Positions 47,645-59,584 of a stretch of DNA of 64,000 nt are shown in pieces. Positions within the stretch are counted from its first letter, which is position 1; every line of letters begins with the position of its first letter. The stretch covers positions 434,001-498,000 of the forward strand of contig MARA01000010.1 in NCBI GenBank assembly GCA_001792895.1, read 5' to 3'. The stretch comes from Lentinus brumalis. Its lineage: Eukaryota; Basidiomycota; Agaricomycetes; Polyporales; Polyporaceae. The notes under the pieces were generated by a model. That model had not been told where the DNA came from, did not search any database, and saw nothing but the letters and a program-made list of their open reading frames with translations. The translations under genes were made by a program, and so were the position numbers.

Positions 47645-49787
47645 CTAGAGATGACTCCTCACCATCTCAGTCTCCACGCCGAAGCGGCCGCCACGGTGCT
47701 CGAGCGGGTCAACGTGAGCGTTGCCCCGGAAGACCTTGAGGTCTTGGACGAAGGCTGCCCAGCGCTCGTCAGAGATAATGGGCGCGGTCACGTACGCAAA
47801 GACGTCCATATCCTTGACGAGCTTTCCAAGGAGGGGCAGGACTTGATCCTGCGCACGCGTCTCCATCTCCTGCTGCGCCTTCCGCCCGAGCCCTGCGTGC
47901 TCGGCGTACCAGGCAGCATCGAGTTTGACGACATTGGCGACGTACAGGTCGATTAGACATGGGCGCACACCCGCCGCGACAGCTGCGTCGTACGCCATCC
48001 TATGGCCGATGGCCTCCATCACAGGCTGGCAGTAGGGAAGAATGAGGCGGTTGGCTTCGTCATTGCGGTGGTGGGGAAGGTCCCTGATCACCTCGCGAAG
48101 GTCGTCGAGGAGCCCAGCTTCGTGCCGCGCGAGCAGAGAGTTCGGGTCGACGGGAAGGGGCATGTCGTATCGTCCAATGAGGATCTCATTGACGAGGCCT
48201 GTGGGAAGGAAGACTATGTTGAGTGCTGATGGCCGCCAGGTAACGAGAAATACTCACGGATAGCCAAACCAAGGATGTCGCCTTCTGCGATCGCAATGCC
48301 GCGCATCTCGCCCTAGTAAAATAGCGCCGACAGTCAGCCCTGAGTGTTCAGTGCATGTGTGACTGTCAGGATACGCACATGCAAGCAGGTCATCTGGTTG
48401 TGAGCGAAGAGGCCCTGAGCGCCACAGCGCTCCGACACCGAAATCGCACCCTGTTGGGAATGCTGGACCATGACGGCCTTGAAGATCGCTGCGATCCCAT
48501 GTCGCACGCGTGCGTCGACGCTCATGGTGCAGAACTGCTTGATCGACCATCGCTGGAAGGCCTGCATGACATACGCGTTCGCAGTCACCGCAAGGATCGG
48601 CGCCTGCTGTGTACGGAATGTCAGGATCGGAGTGCGTAGGGCGGGGTCTGTGGCGCTCCCGATGACCCGGCGGAGGGAGTACATGGTCCCGATGGTCGCG
48701 TAGCATTGCATGAGGGGAAGCGCCACGCAACCGAGCGCCATTGTGCCGATGGCGACACGCCAGATAATGTCCATCAGGTTGGCATGCATGTTCGTCGGCT
48801 TCTCGAGGGATCCGAGCAGGGCTGAGCGAGGCAGGCGGACGTTCGAGAAGGTCGTGAGCGCGTGAGGGAGCGGGTTCGTGCCGCCACGGTATGGAAGAAG
48901 TCTGCGAGTGAAAGGAAATGTCAGAGTCTGCGTTGTGGCACCCGAACACCGATGATGGAGAGAAGAGGGACATACTTGGATTGAACGCCAGCACACATCT
49001 GCTTGCCGTCGTTGAGGGGTACGAGGAAGGGTCGGTGTCCACGGAATTCACCGTTCACCATCAGTCGCGCGAACACAACGGCTACACATGGGAGACCAGC
49101 AGGCATCGTGGGCGGCATGAACCTGGTTGTCAAGAGTCAGGAACGCTGGGATGAACCAGGAGAACGTACGAAGGATGCTTACTTGGCCGAAGACGGTGTG
49201 GGAGAGTGCAATAAAAATTCACCAGAAGGAAGAAGCGTGGCTGTCGTTTCGATGTTCGAGATGTCGAGACCATGTCCGAGCTCTGTCAGCATGAATTGGC
49301 CACTGGAATCGGGGGCGTCAGCATCGACGTAGTGCCGTCATGCCATCGGTGACACGGATCAGGAATAGTCAAGGCATACGTACTGCTTGCGGAACCGGAG
49401 TACATCGTCGACTAGAGGAATAAGCTCAGGCCGTCGCCTAGCGTACCGAGCAATCGTGCCTGCGCACAGGTTAAACTGGATCGCGAGGAGTGTGAATGCG
49501 GCTCCGTCGAGGAGAGAGACGGGGTCGTTATGGAGCTGCCAGAACTTCGGAGACAAGGACATCACATCGTCGATCGTCATATCTGCCAACATCGACAGAT
49601 GGGCAAGAGTTCAGTAGCATTCATGACTGGCGTGACTGAGGAGCTCACCGTAGGAGAGACCGATTTCTTTGGCCTTTTCGTAAGACAGTAGTGCGCGAGC
49701 GTCGTCGTCCATGTGATGCGTTGGCTTGGTGAAGGCATCGGAATGAGGAAGATGGCGCGTACGGCTGGGATATCCCTGGGAAGACAT
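47645..49787 (-). CDS. Acyl-CoA oxidase/dehydrogenase-like flavoenzyme
   Basis: A probable FAD-dependent oxidase or dehydrogenase acting on acyl-CoA thioesters. Seven exons join in phase to 578 aa: 49787-49649, 49582-49384, 49302-49183, 49122-48976, 48901-48379, 48312-48258 and 48198-47645. Family features are GQFMLTELGHGLDISNIETT (the flavin-facing beta domain), then FMPPTMPAGLPCVAVVFARL, RPFLVPLNDGKQMC, and RGGTNPLPHALTTFSNVRLP followed by ALLGSL. The helical C-terminal half has QHSQQGAISVSERCGAQGLF and GEMRGIAIAEGDILGLAIRL. The protein ends Ser-His-Leu, a permitted PTS1 tripeptide, which would send it to peroxisomes. The start MSSQGYPSRT was chosen because it keeps the SYEKAKEIGLSYDMT exon in frame; an upstream Met in another frame does not. 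The substrate chain is not predictable. Confidence 0.87.
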
Positions 49788-51885
49788 AATGTACAACACA
49801 GAGAGAAAGAGGAAGGAGGAAGGGCGGATGACCAGAAATGGTCGAATGAGAGAGGGATGCGGGGAGGAGCAACGCAACAATTCAGCGTACTTAAGTCTTC
49901 TGAGACGTCGAGCTTCTCCATGGTCACCGGCTTCCCCAGATAGTCCGAGCGAAGCACGCGGGTGTGCCAATCGGGTATGTTGAGTGTGGACCTACGAGCA
50001 GTGCATTTCCACCAGTTCCATGACCGTTATGGGTTCGTCATTTCCCAGACGCGACGAATATGCGATGCATGCGGGCGCAGCGTTTTTACATCAAGCATTG
50101 TCCGGGGTATCTAGATAGCCGACCTCTCTTCCTTGAAGGCAGGTGGTATTGTTCCGCCGACCCGGTTGGTCATGGAAGGACGAGGAGCCGAGACCAAGTC
50201 CGGATAGCTGACGTGTGTCTCGGGACAGACGCATTGAGGCACTGACCTGTCAGATGATAAGAGGCGCGTATGGGCGAACACGGGTATGCGCGAACGTATG
50301 TGAAAATGTGTCCACAGACCTTCTAGGAAGAGTTAGGACTTGCGCCGCGAGGCCATTATTCGTCATACCCCGAATGCTTGCGACCGCTATGAGCCGTGCC
50401 ACGACTCTTCTTTGGGTTGCATCATGAAACGCATATGTCCCGAGCACGCTCTAACACCCAAACAATTCCAACGCCAAACCGTGAGCGTGACACAGCGCGC
50501 ATGCCCATTTGCCAGGGGGCGCGAGGGACGGAGAGAGCAAAGCTGCGACACACACGACTCAGACGAGGCGTAACAAAGGAAGAGAAGACACATACGAAGC
50601 ATATATAGGACGTCGCGGCTTGCAGGGCATAGGCGATTGTTCATTGATGGACAATTTCCAGCTGACGGTGTCGGAGACAACTCCGCTGAAGCATTTTCCC
50701 GTCCCGGCGCTATGGGCGTCATCATCACCTCCAGTGTCCCAGTGCAGACGAAACACGGCCCATTTGTCTCCATACCCACGCTGAGGGCCGATGGAGTGCG
50801 TCAGGATGGTTGCCTAGCTGAAACTCTTGCCACGGGTATCGCCACGTGCAAACTCTATGATTGAATTCAGTATCCCTGTGTTTCAGACGGAAGCGATGTA
50901 CGATACGACTGACGTACCATACGAAACCCAACATCGGTACCTGCGTGGATAGAGCTTACACTCCCTCACAGACCTCAGGGCGATCGAACTCGCACTTCTT
51001 CGGGCTGGCGAAGTGTCCAGCCGCGCGCAAGCGTTCGCCTACTAGACGCAGAAGCGCGTGCGCACGTAGGCCGCATGACAAGAGATATAGGTAGCCTGCA
51101 AACATTTCCGTACGCTTTTCAAAGAGTCAGTCAGCAGCCGACAATTCTAGCAGAAAACATGTTACGGACATACAGGAAGTCTTGAACTTCTAGTGCATTG
51201 TTGCGTAGCCTTGCAGGACACGCATGTACGCTATACGCCTCGTGGTCCACATGTCAGGAAAATTGCTATTAGGACACGTACCTGGTGGATGCTAGTGGCT
51301 GAATGCAATGTCAGAGGGGTAACGCGTAAGCTCGACGAGCGACTGATATCCCGCAGAACCTCGAATCAAGTCAATTAAGATAGCCTGACCATGCCACGAC
51401 CCGGTGTTTGGGCATCTGGACATCAATACGCACTGACATCGTACTCGCGAGGAGACAGAAACGTGACAGTATGCTCACCTTGACAGAGAACGTTTCTCGG
51501 TCGCGAAGGTGTCCGGACATAGGCCCTCTTCGGCCGAACCACGCGCCCAACCTTATGGTCGTCCGTGTACTTCCAACGATGTGCGGATGTCCCGTACGTC
51601 GTTAGCCGGACTTGGTCCTAACCTCGTCTGCGTAGCTCGAACAAACTCGCGATGCAGATCAGATAGGCTCAAGCACTCGTCTTGTCTTTACCTCAGGCCG
51701 ACTGCGGACCCAACCAGGCAATCCGTATGCCCCGAACTTGTGGGTCATTACACTTCGTCAGGCCGCTGAGCTTGAAGTGTTGTTTGGCTAGGGACACGAC
51801 ATCCAATTGCTCCTGTGTATGATAGTCCAAGCCTTGTGGGCGCTCCTCATCAGACGCCATAGCCGTAAAACAGACATGTGCAAGC

Positions 51886-52110
51886 ACTCACAATCGGCCC
51901 AAGGTCACCTGAGTGTCGCGAAGGACGCCCTCCTCTTCCGAGGGATAAGCATCGTGAGATTGACCCTGTTGGTCGGACGATGGTGAGGTAAGCAATATGA
52001 GGAACGAGGGTGCGCATCGCGACATACCTTCGGCGCGTCCGAAGAATCCCAGCCTAGCGGGAGCGCCACATTTTGGTTGGTCGCCTGAACGCCTACAGTT
52101 AGGCACGGAA
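51886..52110 (-). pseudogene. Two joined exon-like blocks ending in a stop
   Basis: On the - strand, about 52110-52026 encodes VQATNQNVALPLGWDSSDAP. A gtatgtcg donor follows, and after a ccaacag acceptor comes GQSHDAYPSEEEGVLRDTQV followed by TLGRL and a stop. The join is in frame and the composition is protein-like, but I found no upstream exon or start. The family is not recognised. Confidence 0.3.
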
Positions 52111-55100
52111 GCTTGCAGTGTAATCCCGGGCGTTCAGGATGCTGTTGCGCTGCTCGGGTCCTGCGCGGGCCAGGGCATGTTCGACGTGGCACTGCCATCG
52201 TCGTCGCAGTGGCTGACCGTCGTGGCTCCCTCCGAGAACCAGTAAGGAGGACGATCATCGTAACGAGCGTGCGTGCATGCGTGCAATCCTCTCATGCGTG
52301 AAGGCACGCTCAGGCGAGCTATCCCTGTTGGGGACGCCGCCCGCGCCCGCGATAGATGGAAGTCTGTGATCATCCGGTCAGCGCGGTCGTGCACGGGAGC
52401 AGAGCATCGAGAGACGCATACCCGTATCTATTCACTGACTGAGCAGGAATAAGGCTGGAGCGTTGCTCTGAGCTCCCTAGTCAGCAAGGGAAGCCACCAG
52501 GAAGAGAAGCGCCGCGCGGATCCTCACGCCAAGTTGAGCTGGTTAGGGAGGCGTAGCTTCCGCAAATCGGCACTACTTACGCGCTCGCTTCCGGATACGA
52601 GCGTCGAGGAATGCAGGAACCTTGGGGGCGATAAGCCATAGAGTTTGTCGCACATGGCTGAGAACCTAGCAAGCTGGCGCTAACGGAAGCTGGCAAGGGG
52701 AGAAGGGAAACGGCGACACCCTGGCGGTATTGAGACTCCAACGGCGGCAACCCTCGAACCTGCTGACCGCAGCAGCCGCCGGCCTAGGGCTGGTGAAAGG
52801 TTGATGAGGGGAGAAGGAGAAGCAATCGGATGTAGCCACATCGGACGCGGAACAAAAGCCCACGGATGCCTGCCCAACGGGGACGCATGCGTGATTGCCC
52901 GCAGGCACTCAGCACTGTGTGGATGTCTGAAGGCGCAGTGAGAAGACCCGCATGCTCTAGAAGCAAACCTTGTTTTCTCGCTTAGAGCACCCGAGTCGCC
53001 GAGGTGTGGTGCCGTAGCATCGTGGCCCGCGGTGTGTCGGCCTCTATAGGGTCGCGAGTGTATTGGCGTCGGTCTGGGCTGAGGTGCGCCCTGGTAGAGC
53101 TGGATGCCATCTCCGATTAAGCATCCGCGTCGTCAGAGTGAGGTAACCTGCCAACACGGCCGGGCGCATTACCGGTCTTTTTGGTCGGGCTCAATACTCG
53201 ATGCCTGCAGCAACGCGGCGGAGCAGTGCTACACTTCCCGTCGGCAATCGCACCGGACCCTGAATCGTTGCACAATCACTCACAAGAAGAGCCCGTGCAA
53301 AAAGGTACGGGAGTGGATATGAGCTAGAGTGGGGAGAATTCGAAGCTGGCAGTAGACGATCAGCATCTGCTGCTGCTTGACTGCCGCGGCTGTGGCCAAT
53401 CTGGGCGCAAGTCAGTCAAACCATCGTTCTATAAGGCGCGACGCAGAGGACCGCGAGTCACTGTGCGTTGTATTGTACGCGATCGATACCGCCGGCGGTC
53501 GCTGGTGATAAATCCATGGCACAAACCTGGAGTTTGGCTGACTGTGTATCATTTGGTCAAGTGTCTGATGAGCGGTGATGAGTGTGGCCGCTCACACAAT
53601 TCCAAGCCTGTACTAGCTGTATCCGCAATCTGGCGAATGTACGGCTGACCTCGCCCGATGCACCTCGAGGTGGTGGTGGTGGTGAGTTGGTAGTACGAAT
53701 CAAGCCACTGCACAGCTCGGCAAGGATGGTTGCCGAGTTGAGCCGGACCGCACCGGTGTATCCACAATAGTCTAACCCCGCACCCAGGTCCATCTCAGCT
53801 TACGACAACGTCAATGCCAGATGTTCACGTTCGACTCGACTTCAACGACGACGTCCAGACTTGTCTCCTGCTCCCAGCTGCGCACATTCAGACCACCCTC
53901 GAGCAGGACGTTCACACAAGCTACCGCCGTCGTGCACGTCCGCTGTGCTTGAGAAACTGACGACATGCGACGGTTTCTGTTCAAGCCGCAAGGGTTCAAG
54001 GGTCCTTTCGCAGCGGCTGAGGGATGATGGCTCCTCGTCCAGGCGAATGGGCCGTTTCGACGCAAACACGGCGCCGCGCGGATCCCTCTCAGAATAGTAC
54101 TGTTGTGTGGCCGCCGACGGGGACCATGGTACTCCACCGCCCAGCTTCAGTCCAGCCGCATCCCAGCCTGCTCCAGGTCTCCACCTGGCACGAGAACTCA
54201 ATGCAAGCGCCGCTCTCGATCCAGAACGAGAAGTGCAAGAAGTGCAATGTCCGAGGACTGGCATACCTTGTCCGCTGTTCCCGTGAGTGAACCAAGCCCT
54301 ATTACGCCCTCTGTTCATCTCGCTCATAGCACGCCTCGTCTCTGCCGACACTCCCGTGTTCGCAAGTGCGTAACGGCGGAAGATCCGGCATTCCAGGTGG
54401 AATCCGTGCCCGCGCTCGTTCATTTGCGGTGTGAGCCGATCCCGACAGCATTCACGCCACGATGTCATGGCGTGTCGCCGCCTGCGCGTGCCAGGCAAGT
54501 ACGATTGTCGGCTCCAAGATGGTCCCGAAATTCTCATCTTTTGTTCTAGGTCGCCTGTGTCTTCATGGCGACACCACACGGACGTCCTACGGAGGCCACT
54601 GCGCACGTCATTTGATTAGCTCCAAATTCCCGATAGCTTGGTGGAAGCAGGCGGAAGCATGACAGGGTAGCTAGGCTTTCCCCGAAACTATGCACAATAC
54701 AATGATGACGTTTCTACATCCTGACAGACGCGCGGCATTACGAGCAAATCAAGTGATCTTTCGCACTGGCTCCCAAGGCGCTGTTTCTGCCTTTTGTCAC
54801 AACAAAGGACTGTCCTCCGACTGCGAAGCCAGACGCGTAAACATTACACACGGAGATTTGCGCTGGATTAGCGTATGCGCAGGCGGCAGGATAATTCTGT
54901 ATCGGAGGCGCTTGTCCAGGTAAGCCCTGCTATTCCGGAGGGCGTTCAATAATGCGTGCAGTGAAATGTCCTCACGCCTCCTCACGCGCGGCATTCATAT
55001 CCAGCCCCCGGTACCTCGGCCTGGGTGTTTCTGGCCTGTTCGACGCGTCGCCCGAGCGAATTGCGTCCGAGAATTAAGCATGTCGAATGGCGGCTTCCGT

Positions 55101-56097
55101 CACCCACGTGGATAGTGGCCTCCGTAAGTAATTTTCGGGACGATCGTGGTGGAGAACTGACCGGGATCTGGGACGCAAGATCCGTGAAGGCACAACGGCA
55201 ATTCTTTGGCGTACCCTCCGCCCCGGCGCTGACGCGCTGACGTTCGGGACCATCGGCCAAGCGTATGCGAGGCTGCCTTGTTCGCCGCCGTCCAGGCTGG
55301 ATATCCGAGTCCCGACCACTCTGGTTATTAACGCAGGTCTCGCAGCTGATTCGCGGTACAGTCTGTGTAGGTAACAATACAGAGGGGGAGTCAGGAGCCT
55401 CGACAATGCTGTCCGGAGCCAATCTGTAGGCTCGATCGGAATCTCTTCCCCAGGCGCGCGCTACTTCTCCGCTGCACACCAAGGCAGAAAAGTTGCGGGT
55501 CCCGTCCTTTCTGGATGTTGCTGGTCCCTCGTAGCGTCAGTAAGCATGCCGTTCGAGGACTGAGACAGCCCTGAAGGACCTGACACCTTTCCCGCTTGCA
55601 GATACCACGGGTATGGCTCGGGAGCCTGTGCAGTTCCATACATGGTCATTCTCGCAACCAAGAGTTATCATATCCGTCATCGTCCGGTCAGAAGTCAGTG
55701 AGTGCCCCAGATGTACGCATCTGAAGCATGGCGTTCACCTCGCTTACGGGTACCCGGTGGTCTGGAGGCACACCTGACCTTTTTTTCTCCCCGAATCTGT
55801 TGCACCCCTTGTGGTTGCGCCGGCACTCCTGGCCCGTCAAAATTCCGGTCAGAAAAGCGAATGGATGTCGTTATCAGATGCACAGGCTGCGAAGAAACGC
55901 GTAGGCCACCATGCCTCGGGTGCTGCGAGGGGGAAAGGCCGTCGGTCCCTGTCCCCTCCCCATCCCCCTTGCCGGGCGCCCGACCCAGGTTTGCCCAGAA
56001 CAGATCCCCTCGTCCGCCTCGCGTCCGCTCGCCGTGACAGGATCTTCTAGCGATTTGCATCGCGGGCGCGTGCAGGACAGCGCATGGTCCAAGTAAT

Positions 56098-56113
56098 TAC
56101 TGTAGAGACTCGA
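56098..56113 (+). repeat. Solitary copy of the MITE terminal sequence
   Basis: TACTGTAGAGACTCGA matches the TA-flanked end of the MITE at 9694-9709 in 15 of 16 bases. I found no partner inverted repeat nearby. It may be a relic or chance. Confidence 0.3.
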
Positions 56114-56526
56114 GAGGACGGAGCCAGGTGACGAACTTTCTCTCCCGTGCGTCTCTTGTCTCCCTGGGCGATCGCGGGCTGCTTCCCACCCGCACGTCAT
56201 GATGCACAGAAGCACGGACGGGAACTGACGAGCGTGCGGTCGCCACCCGCGGTACGAAGAAGTCCTGCCTCCGTAAGGGACGGGGACGCATCTGTATCTG
56301 CATCTGTATCTAGGTCTTGGTTCGCTTCCCTCTCGCCTCGCCCATGGCCACGATGCTGGACCATCATTCCATTTGCTGAATATGGGTGCGCGAGTATGCC
56401 CTGCGGGGAGAGCACGCGCGGGGAGCCCGCTTGTATAAGGATGCGGCTCGGGATCTGACATCGGCATCTCCTCTCCTCTGCAATCGCCACCAGCATCTGC
56501 ATCCCAAACTCCGCTCTTCGCTAAGA

Positions 56527-57106
56527 ATGTCCCAGTACACCTTCCGCCTGAACACGAAGCCGACGTACAGCGAGCGCATGACTGAGGCTCGCAGCGAGTT
56601 GCGCAGAATCATCAAGGAACAGCTATGCAAGTTTTTTTTTTCGCCTTCCTGACCCCCTCCAATCATGTCCGCCGCCACACTCCCCGTCCGCCACTGCACC
56701 ACTTCAGCTCCATCTTCTCCGCCCGCTCAGCCCTGTCCCCTATAGTATCATTGTGGCGTCGTGGCTAACATTCTCCATCATCTTCACCATCGTTTCAGGT
56801 GGCATCACGAACGACCGCAACGCCGCGATGGGCTGGAGCCGGAAGGCGTACATGAAGAACGTCGTGCAGCGCTACCGCGTGCGCATCGAAGGCTGGCCGC
56901 TGAACGAGGTCCCGTTCAGGAACCTCAGCGACGTTTCGAACCTGCCCAAGTTGGAACTCCTCCTCCGCGGGTGGAAGGAGGGCACGATCCGCTTCGCCCC
57001 GATCACAGAGGCGCAGTACGCGGCGATGGTCGCGGACCCGTCGCCCTGGATTGGCACCCCAGAGCCCGCCGCGGAGGGCGCCGAGCCTGCAGAGAGCGAG
57101 GACTAG
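56527..57106 (+). CDS. Small conserved basidiomycete protein, function unknown
   Basis: Two exons (56527-56626 and 56799-57106) join in phase to 135 aa if the intron uses a GC donor, gcaagt, instead of GT. The only GT nearby would put exon 2 in the wrong frame. The protein opens MSQYTFRLNTKPTYSERMTE, continues with a basic helix ARSELRRIIKEQL, then WSRKAYMKNVVQRYRVRIEG, WPLNEVPFRNLSDV and WKEGTIRFAPITEAQYAAM. It ends with a Pro/Ala/Glu tail. I recall similar short proteins in other basidiomycetes with the same RLNTKP-YSERM start and a GWP---VPF-NLS motif, annotated as hypothetical. No signal or membrane segment is visible. Confidence 0.82.
56627..56798 (+). other. Putative GC-AG intron
   Basis: The donor gcaagt is the strong consensus used by GC-AG introns. 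The acceptor is cgtttcag after a T-rich tract. A run of nine T follows the donor. At 172 bases it is long for this window. Confidence 0.7.
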
Positions 57107-57850
57107 GACCTCTGCACTCTCCGGCCCAGGGGCCCCGTGCGTGGTCGGAGTGGGATCTGAGCTGCCCACACGTGCCGCGCCGCTCCCCTCCAGCCAGCCC
57201 TCGTCCCGCAAAGCTCTCCCGCGTGAGTTTGCGTTTCTTCCAGAATGCGTCGTGCGGGAACTGACGCGCCCCGATTACGTTCGCAGTCCCCCGTTCTCCC
57301 CTTCTCCGCTCCTTCCCTGGCATGTATTTCTCCCAGCGTTCCGTGATTCCTCTCGACGCAGCTCTCGGTTGCTTTCTGTGTACCTGCTTCTCTGATCGGC
57401 CCTTGCTCTCGTAGAACTGCATCTGGCATGTTGTGTCCCTGCTAGTCATATCATATACGTGACGCCTCGCTCCACATTGATTGGCTGTCTGATAACCACG
57501 CACCAGCCTCCGCTGCTCGCTGCCAAGCTGAGTGCTCGCTCCTGCGCGCCACGCTCCCCGCAACATTCGCAAGGTAGACTTCACAAGCCCGTAAGCCTCT
57601 TGGGCAGACCGACGATCCTTGCTTCGAGATTGCCCAGCGCCAAGGCCAAGGTATGGACCATCTTCGTTCTGTGATTCATGAACGTTTGAACCTAGAGCTT
57701 ACCATTCCCTCGAACCAACTTGACACCCCGTGTCCCCTCGAGTCTGCCTATCTTGGAACTAGTTGGGAATTACGCGACACACCTTCGCGCGCGCGCCGCG
57801 AGGGCCCTGGCAGACTTGACACATACCAGGCCGGCCCGAACGTCAAACGC
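57107..57850. other. 3' flank without recognised genes
   Basis: C/T-rich sequence follows the small gene. Open frames here have no motifs or splice logic. Confidence 0.45.
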
Positions 57851-58049
57851 CAGGCTAGACGTGGTCGTGGAAGAAGCCGCACCAGCTGTCGAACGTTAAC
57901 GCGACTCGAGATAACGGACACGCCCACTCTAATAGTAGGGCACCCACACAGGGACGGCAGGCCGCGCACATGTGGTGCGGGCGCAGCGTTGCTGATCTTA
58001 CTATAGTTACAGCCTCCAGCTGCGCGACGCGCTCGACGTTCGGCCGCAC

Positions 58050-58990
58050 AGTGCCCTGGGCGTCGTCGCCGGCCTTCAGCAGCTCCCCCGGTGGTGTCGG
58101 TGGCGTGCATCCATCTTTCCAGCGCGAGGGACGCGCCGCAACCAGGCGAAATCGCGGGGGATCACGCCGTCTCGGTACATGTTCTCCCAGCGGACGAAGT
58201 TCGAGCGCGACAGGGCGGTTGATGTCGAGGAAGAGGTCCATCCATTCCTCGATTGAGCACGTCATTCCTGCCCGTAACTCTTATTAGACTCCATGAACGT
58301 ACTGACGAGGTACTCCCAGTCGGCCCAGTCGCTCGCGACCTCGACTCGAGATCTCGCCCCGACGTCACTCCGCGGCTGTCAGAGATGTACCGCGCGAAGA
58401 AGCCGAGGGTCCTGCAGCGCGGGCGTGGCCGGCTCCGATGGAGCTTGCGAAGCCCATCGAGGCGCACTTTGAGAGGGCCGAACATGCCCCAATCGGGAAT
58501 GAGGTTAAGGTTCGACTCACGATTCTCTAGACGGGCAGGAGTGACCATGCGCATGTATGGTCCGCCCATGAGAATCCAGGACATGCCTTAGTCGACCACG
58601 ATGAACTCCTGGGCTTGCACTCAGTTGGCGACACGGCACTTGCCCGTGTACTGCTCTACGTAATACTATGGATCAAGCCCGCCCTCTACGTACGCATGCG
58701 AGTAAGGTCAGCCTAGCAGTACTGGTCGACGCGTCAGGGAACGCACTCTGATGAATGTGTCGAGGTCGCTCTCGACGTAGTGCTTGACCGTTTCCGCTTG
58801 CTCGGCCATAGATGCGAATTCCGATGAACAAATTCTTGACCTCAATGAGGGTAGGACTGTCGGTGTCGACGATTACGCCGTACGCTCGTTGAACAACCGC
58901 ATGCATGACAGGGAATTCGTCGACGTTACCTGGAATGTGGATGCCTTCAGTACGAACAGTCACTATTGATGCCGCTGGCCTACCTTCAGC
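58050..58990 (-). pseudogene. Decayed gene of unidentified family
   Basis: Downstream along the - strand, protein-like exons are: MAEQAETVKHYVESDLDTFI with a gtgcgt donor (about 58809-58745), YYVEQYTGKCRVAN then a stop (about 58665-58620), MSWILMGGPYMRMVTPARLE and NLIPDWGMF (58584-58480), EVASDWADWEYLV with a gtacgt donor (about 58345-58305), and MTCSIEEWMDLFLDINRPVA (about 58265). The reading then shifts frame into SNFVRWENMYRDGVIPRDFA. Stops at the second block and the frame shift at about 58205 indicate decay. The upstream block VRTEGIHIPGNVDEFPVMHA (about 58950) may be a 5' exon. I cannot name the family. Confidence 0.5.
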
Positions 58991-59584
58991 TACCTTCGAT
59001 GACGTTGCTGCGCACGAGCGCTTAGTGGATCGCAAGTCAGTGCTTGCTCGGAGTGAGAAGAGCCGTCTTGCGGTCCCGACTTGAAAAGAGCATCGATGAC
59101 GGCCATGCCAGCGCCGATAGCGAGGATGAGATTTTTGAGAAGACATGCCGTCAAGCGGATGGGCAAGTAAGTGGGTGGAGAAGCAGCAATAGCGCCAGTA
59201 CTATTCATATACCCTATGGCTCTTTGAAAAGGACCTCGTGTTCGTCGCCTGTCTACCGACGCTGGCTGAGCAACGGCCTCATTGAGGCGCGAGTGTAGGT
59301 TCAAGGGCCCATTGTGAGAATAGCTCACAGATTTGCTCCGTCGAGAGGTTCGGGCATCGCTTCGGACGTGCTGTCGCACGTGTCCAACAGCAACCTCAGA
59401 CTATCCAAGTAACACTCGCCAGAGAATCGAGAAGTGACGGTAGTTCGGAACCGCAGAGGCGTCGTCTAATCGTCTGTAATGTACAACTGTCCTGATATAT
59501 GCTGTCAACCATGACATGTGAGCGGAATGCCTGAAGCTATTATGAGGTAAAACTCTCGCCTTCGTCGCTGACTCGCTGCCACTC
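58991..59584. other. Intergenic
   Basis: No gene or repeat is recognised between the decayed gene and the 3' end of the alcohol dehydrogenase. Confidence 0.45.

Larger units (their letters stand above)
49788..56526. other. 6.7-kb gene-poor stretch
   Basis: No complete gene, RNA gene or element is recognised. Candidate remnants are a - strand block at 51886-52110 (listed separately) and weak frames at 50637-50864 (+) and 53560-54290 on both strands. Small simple repeats occur: a GGT run at about 53672-53683 and an alternating gcatctgtatct tract at about 56287-56312. A string resembling the MITE end lies at 56098-56113. Confidence 0.4.

Noticed and set aside
53842..54606. 254-codon - strand open frame
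   Set aside because: No motif, no splice structure and Arg/Ser-rich composition in a region where all frames stay open for long stretches.
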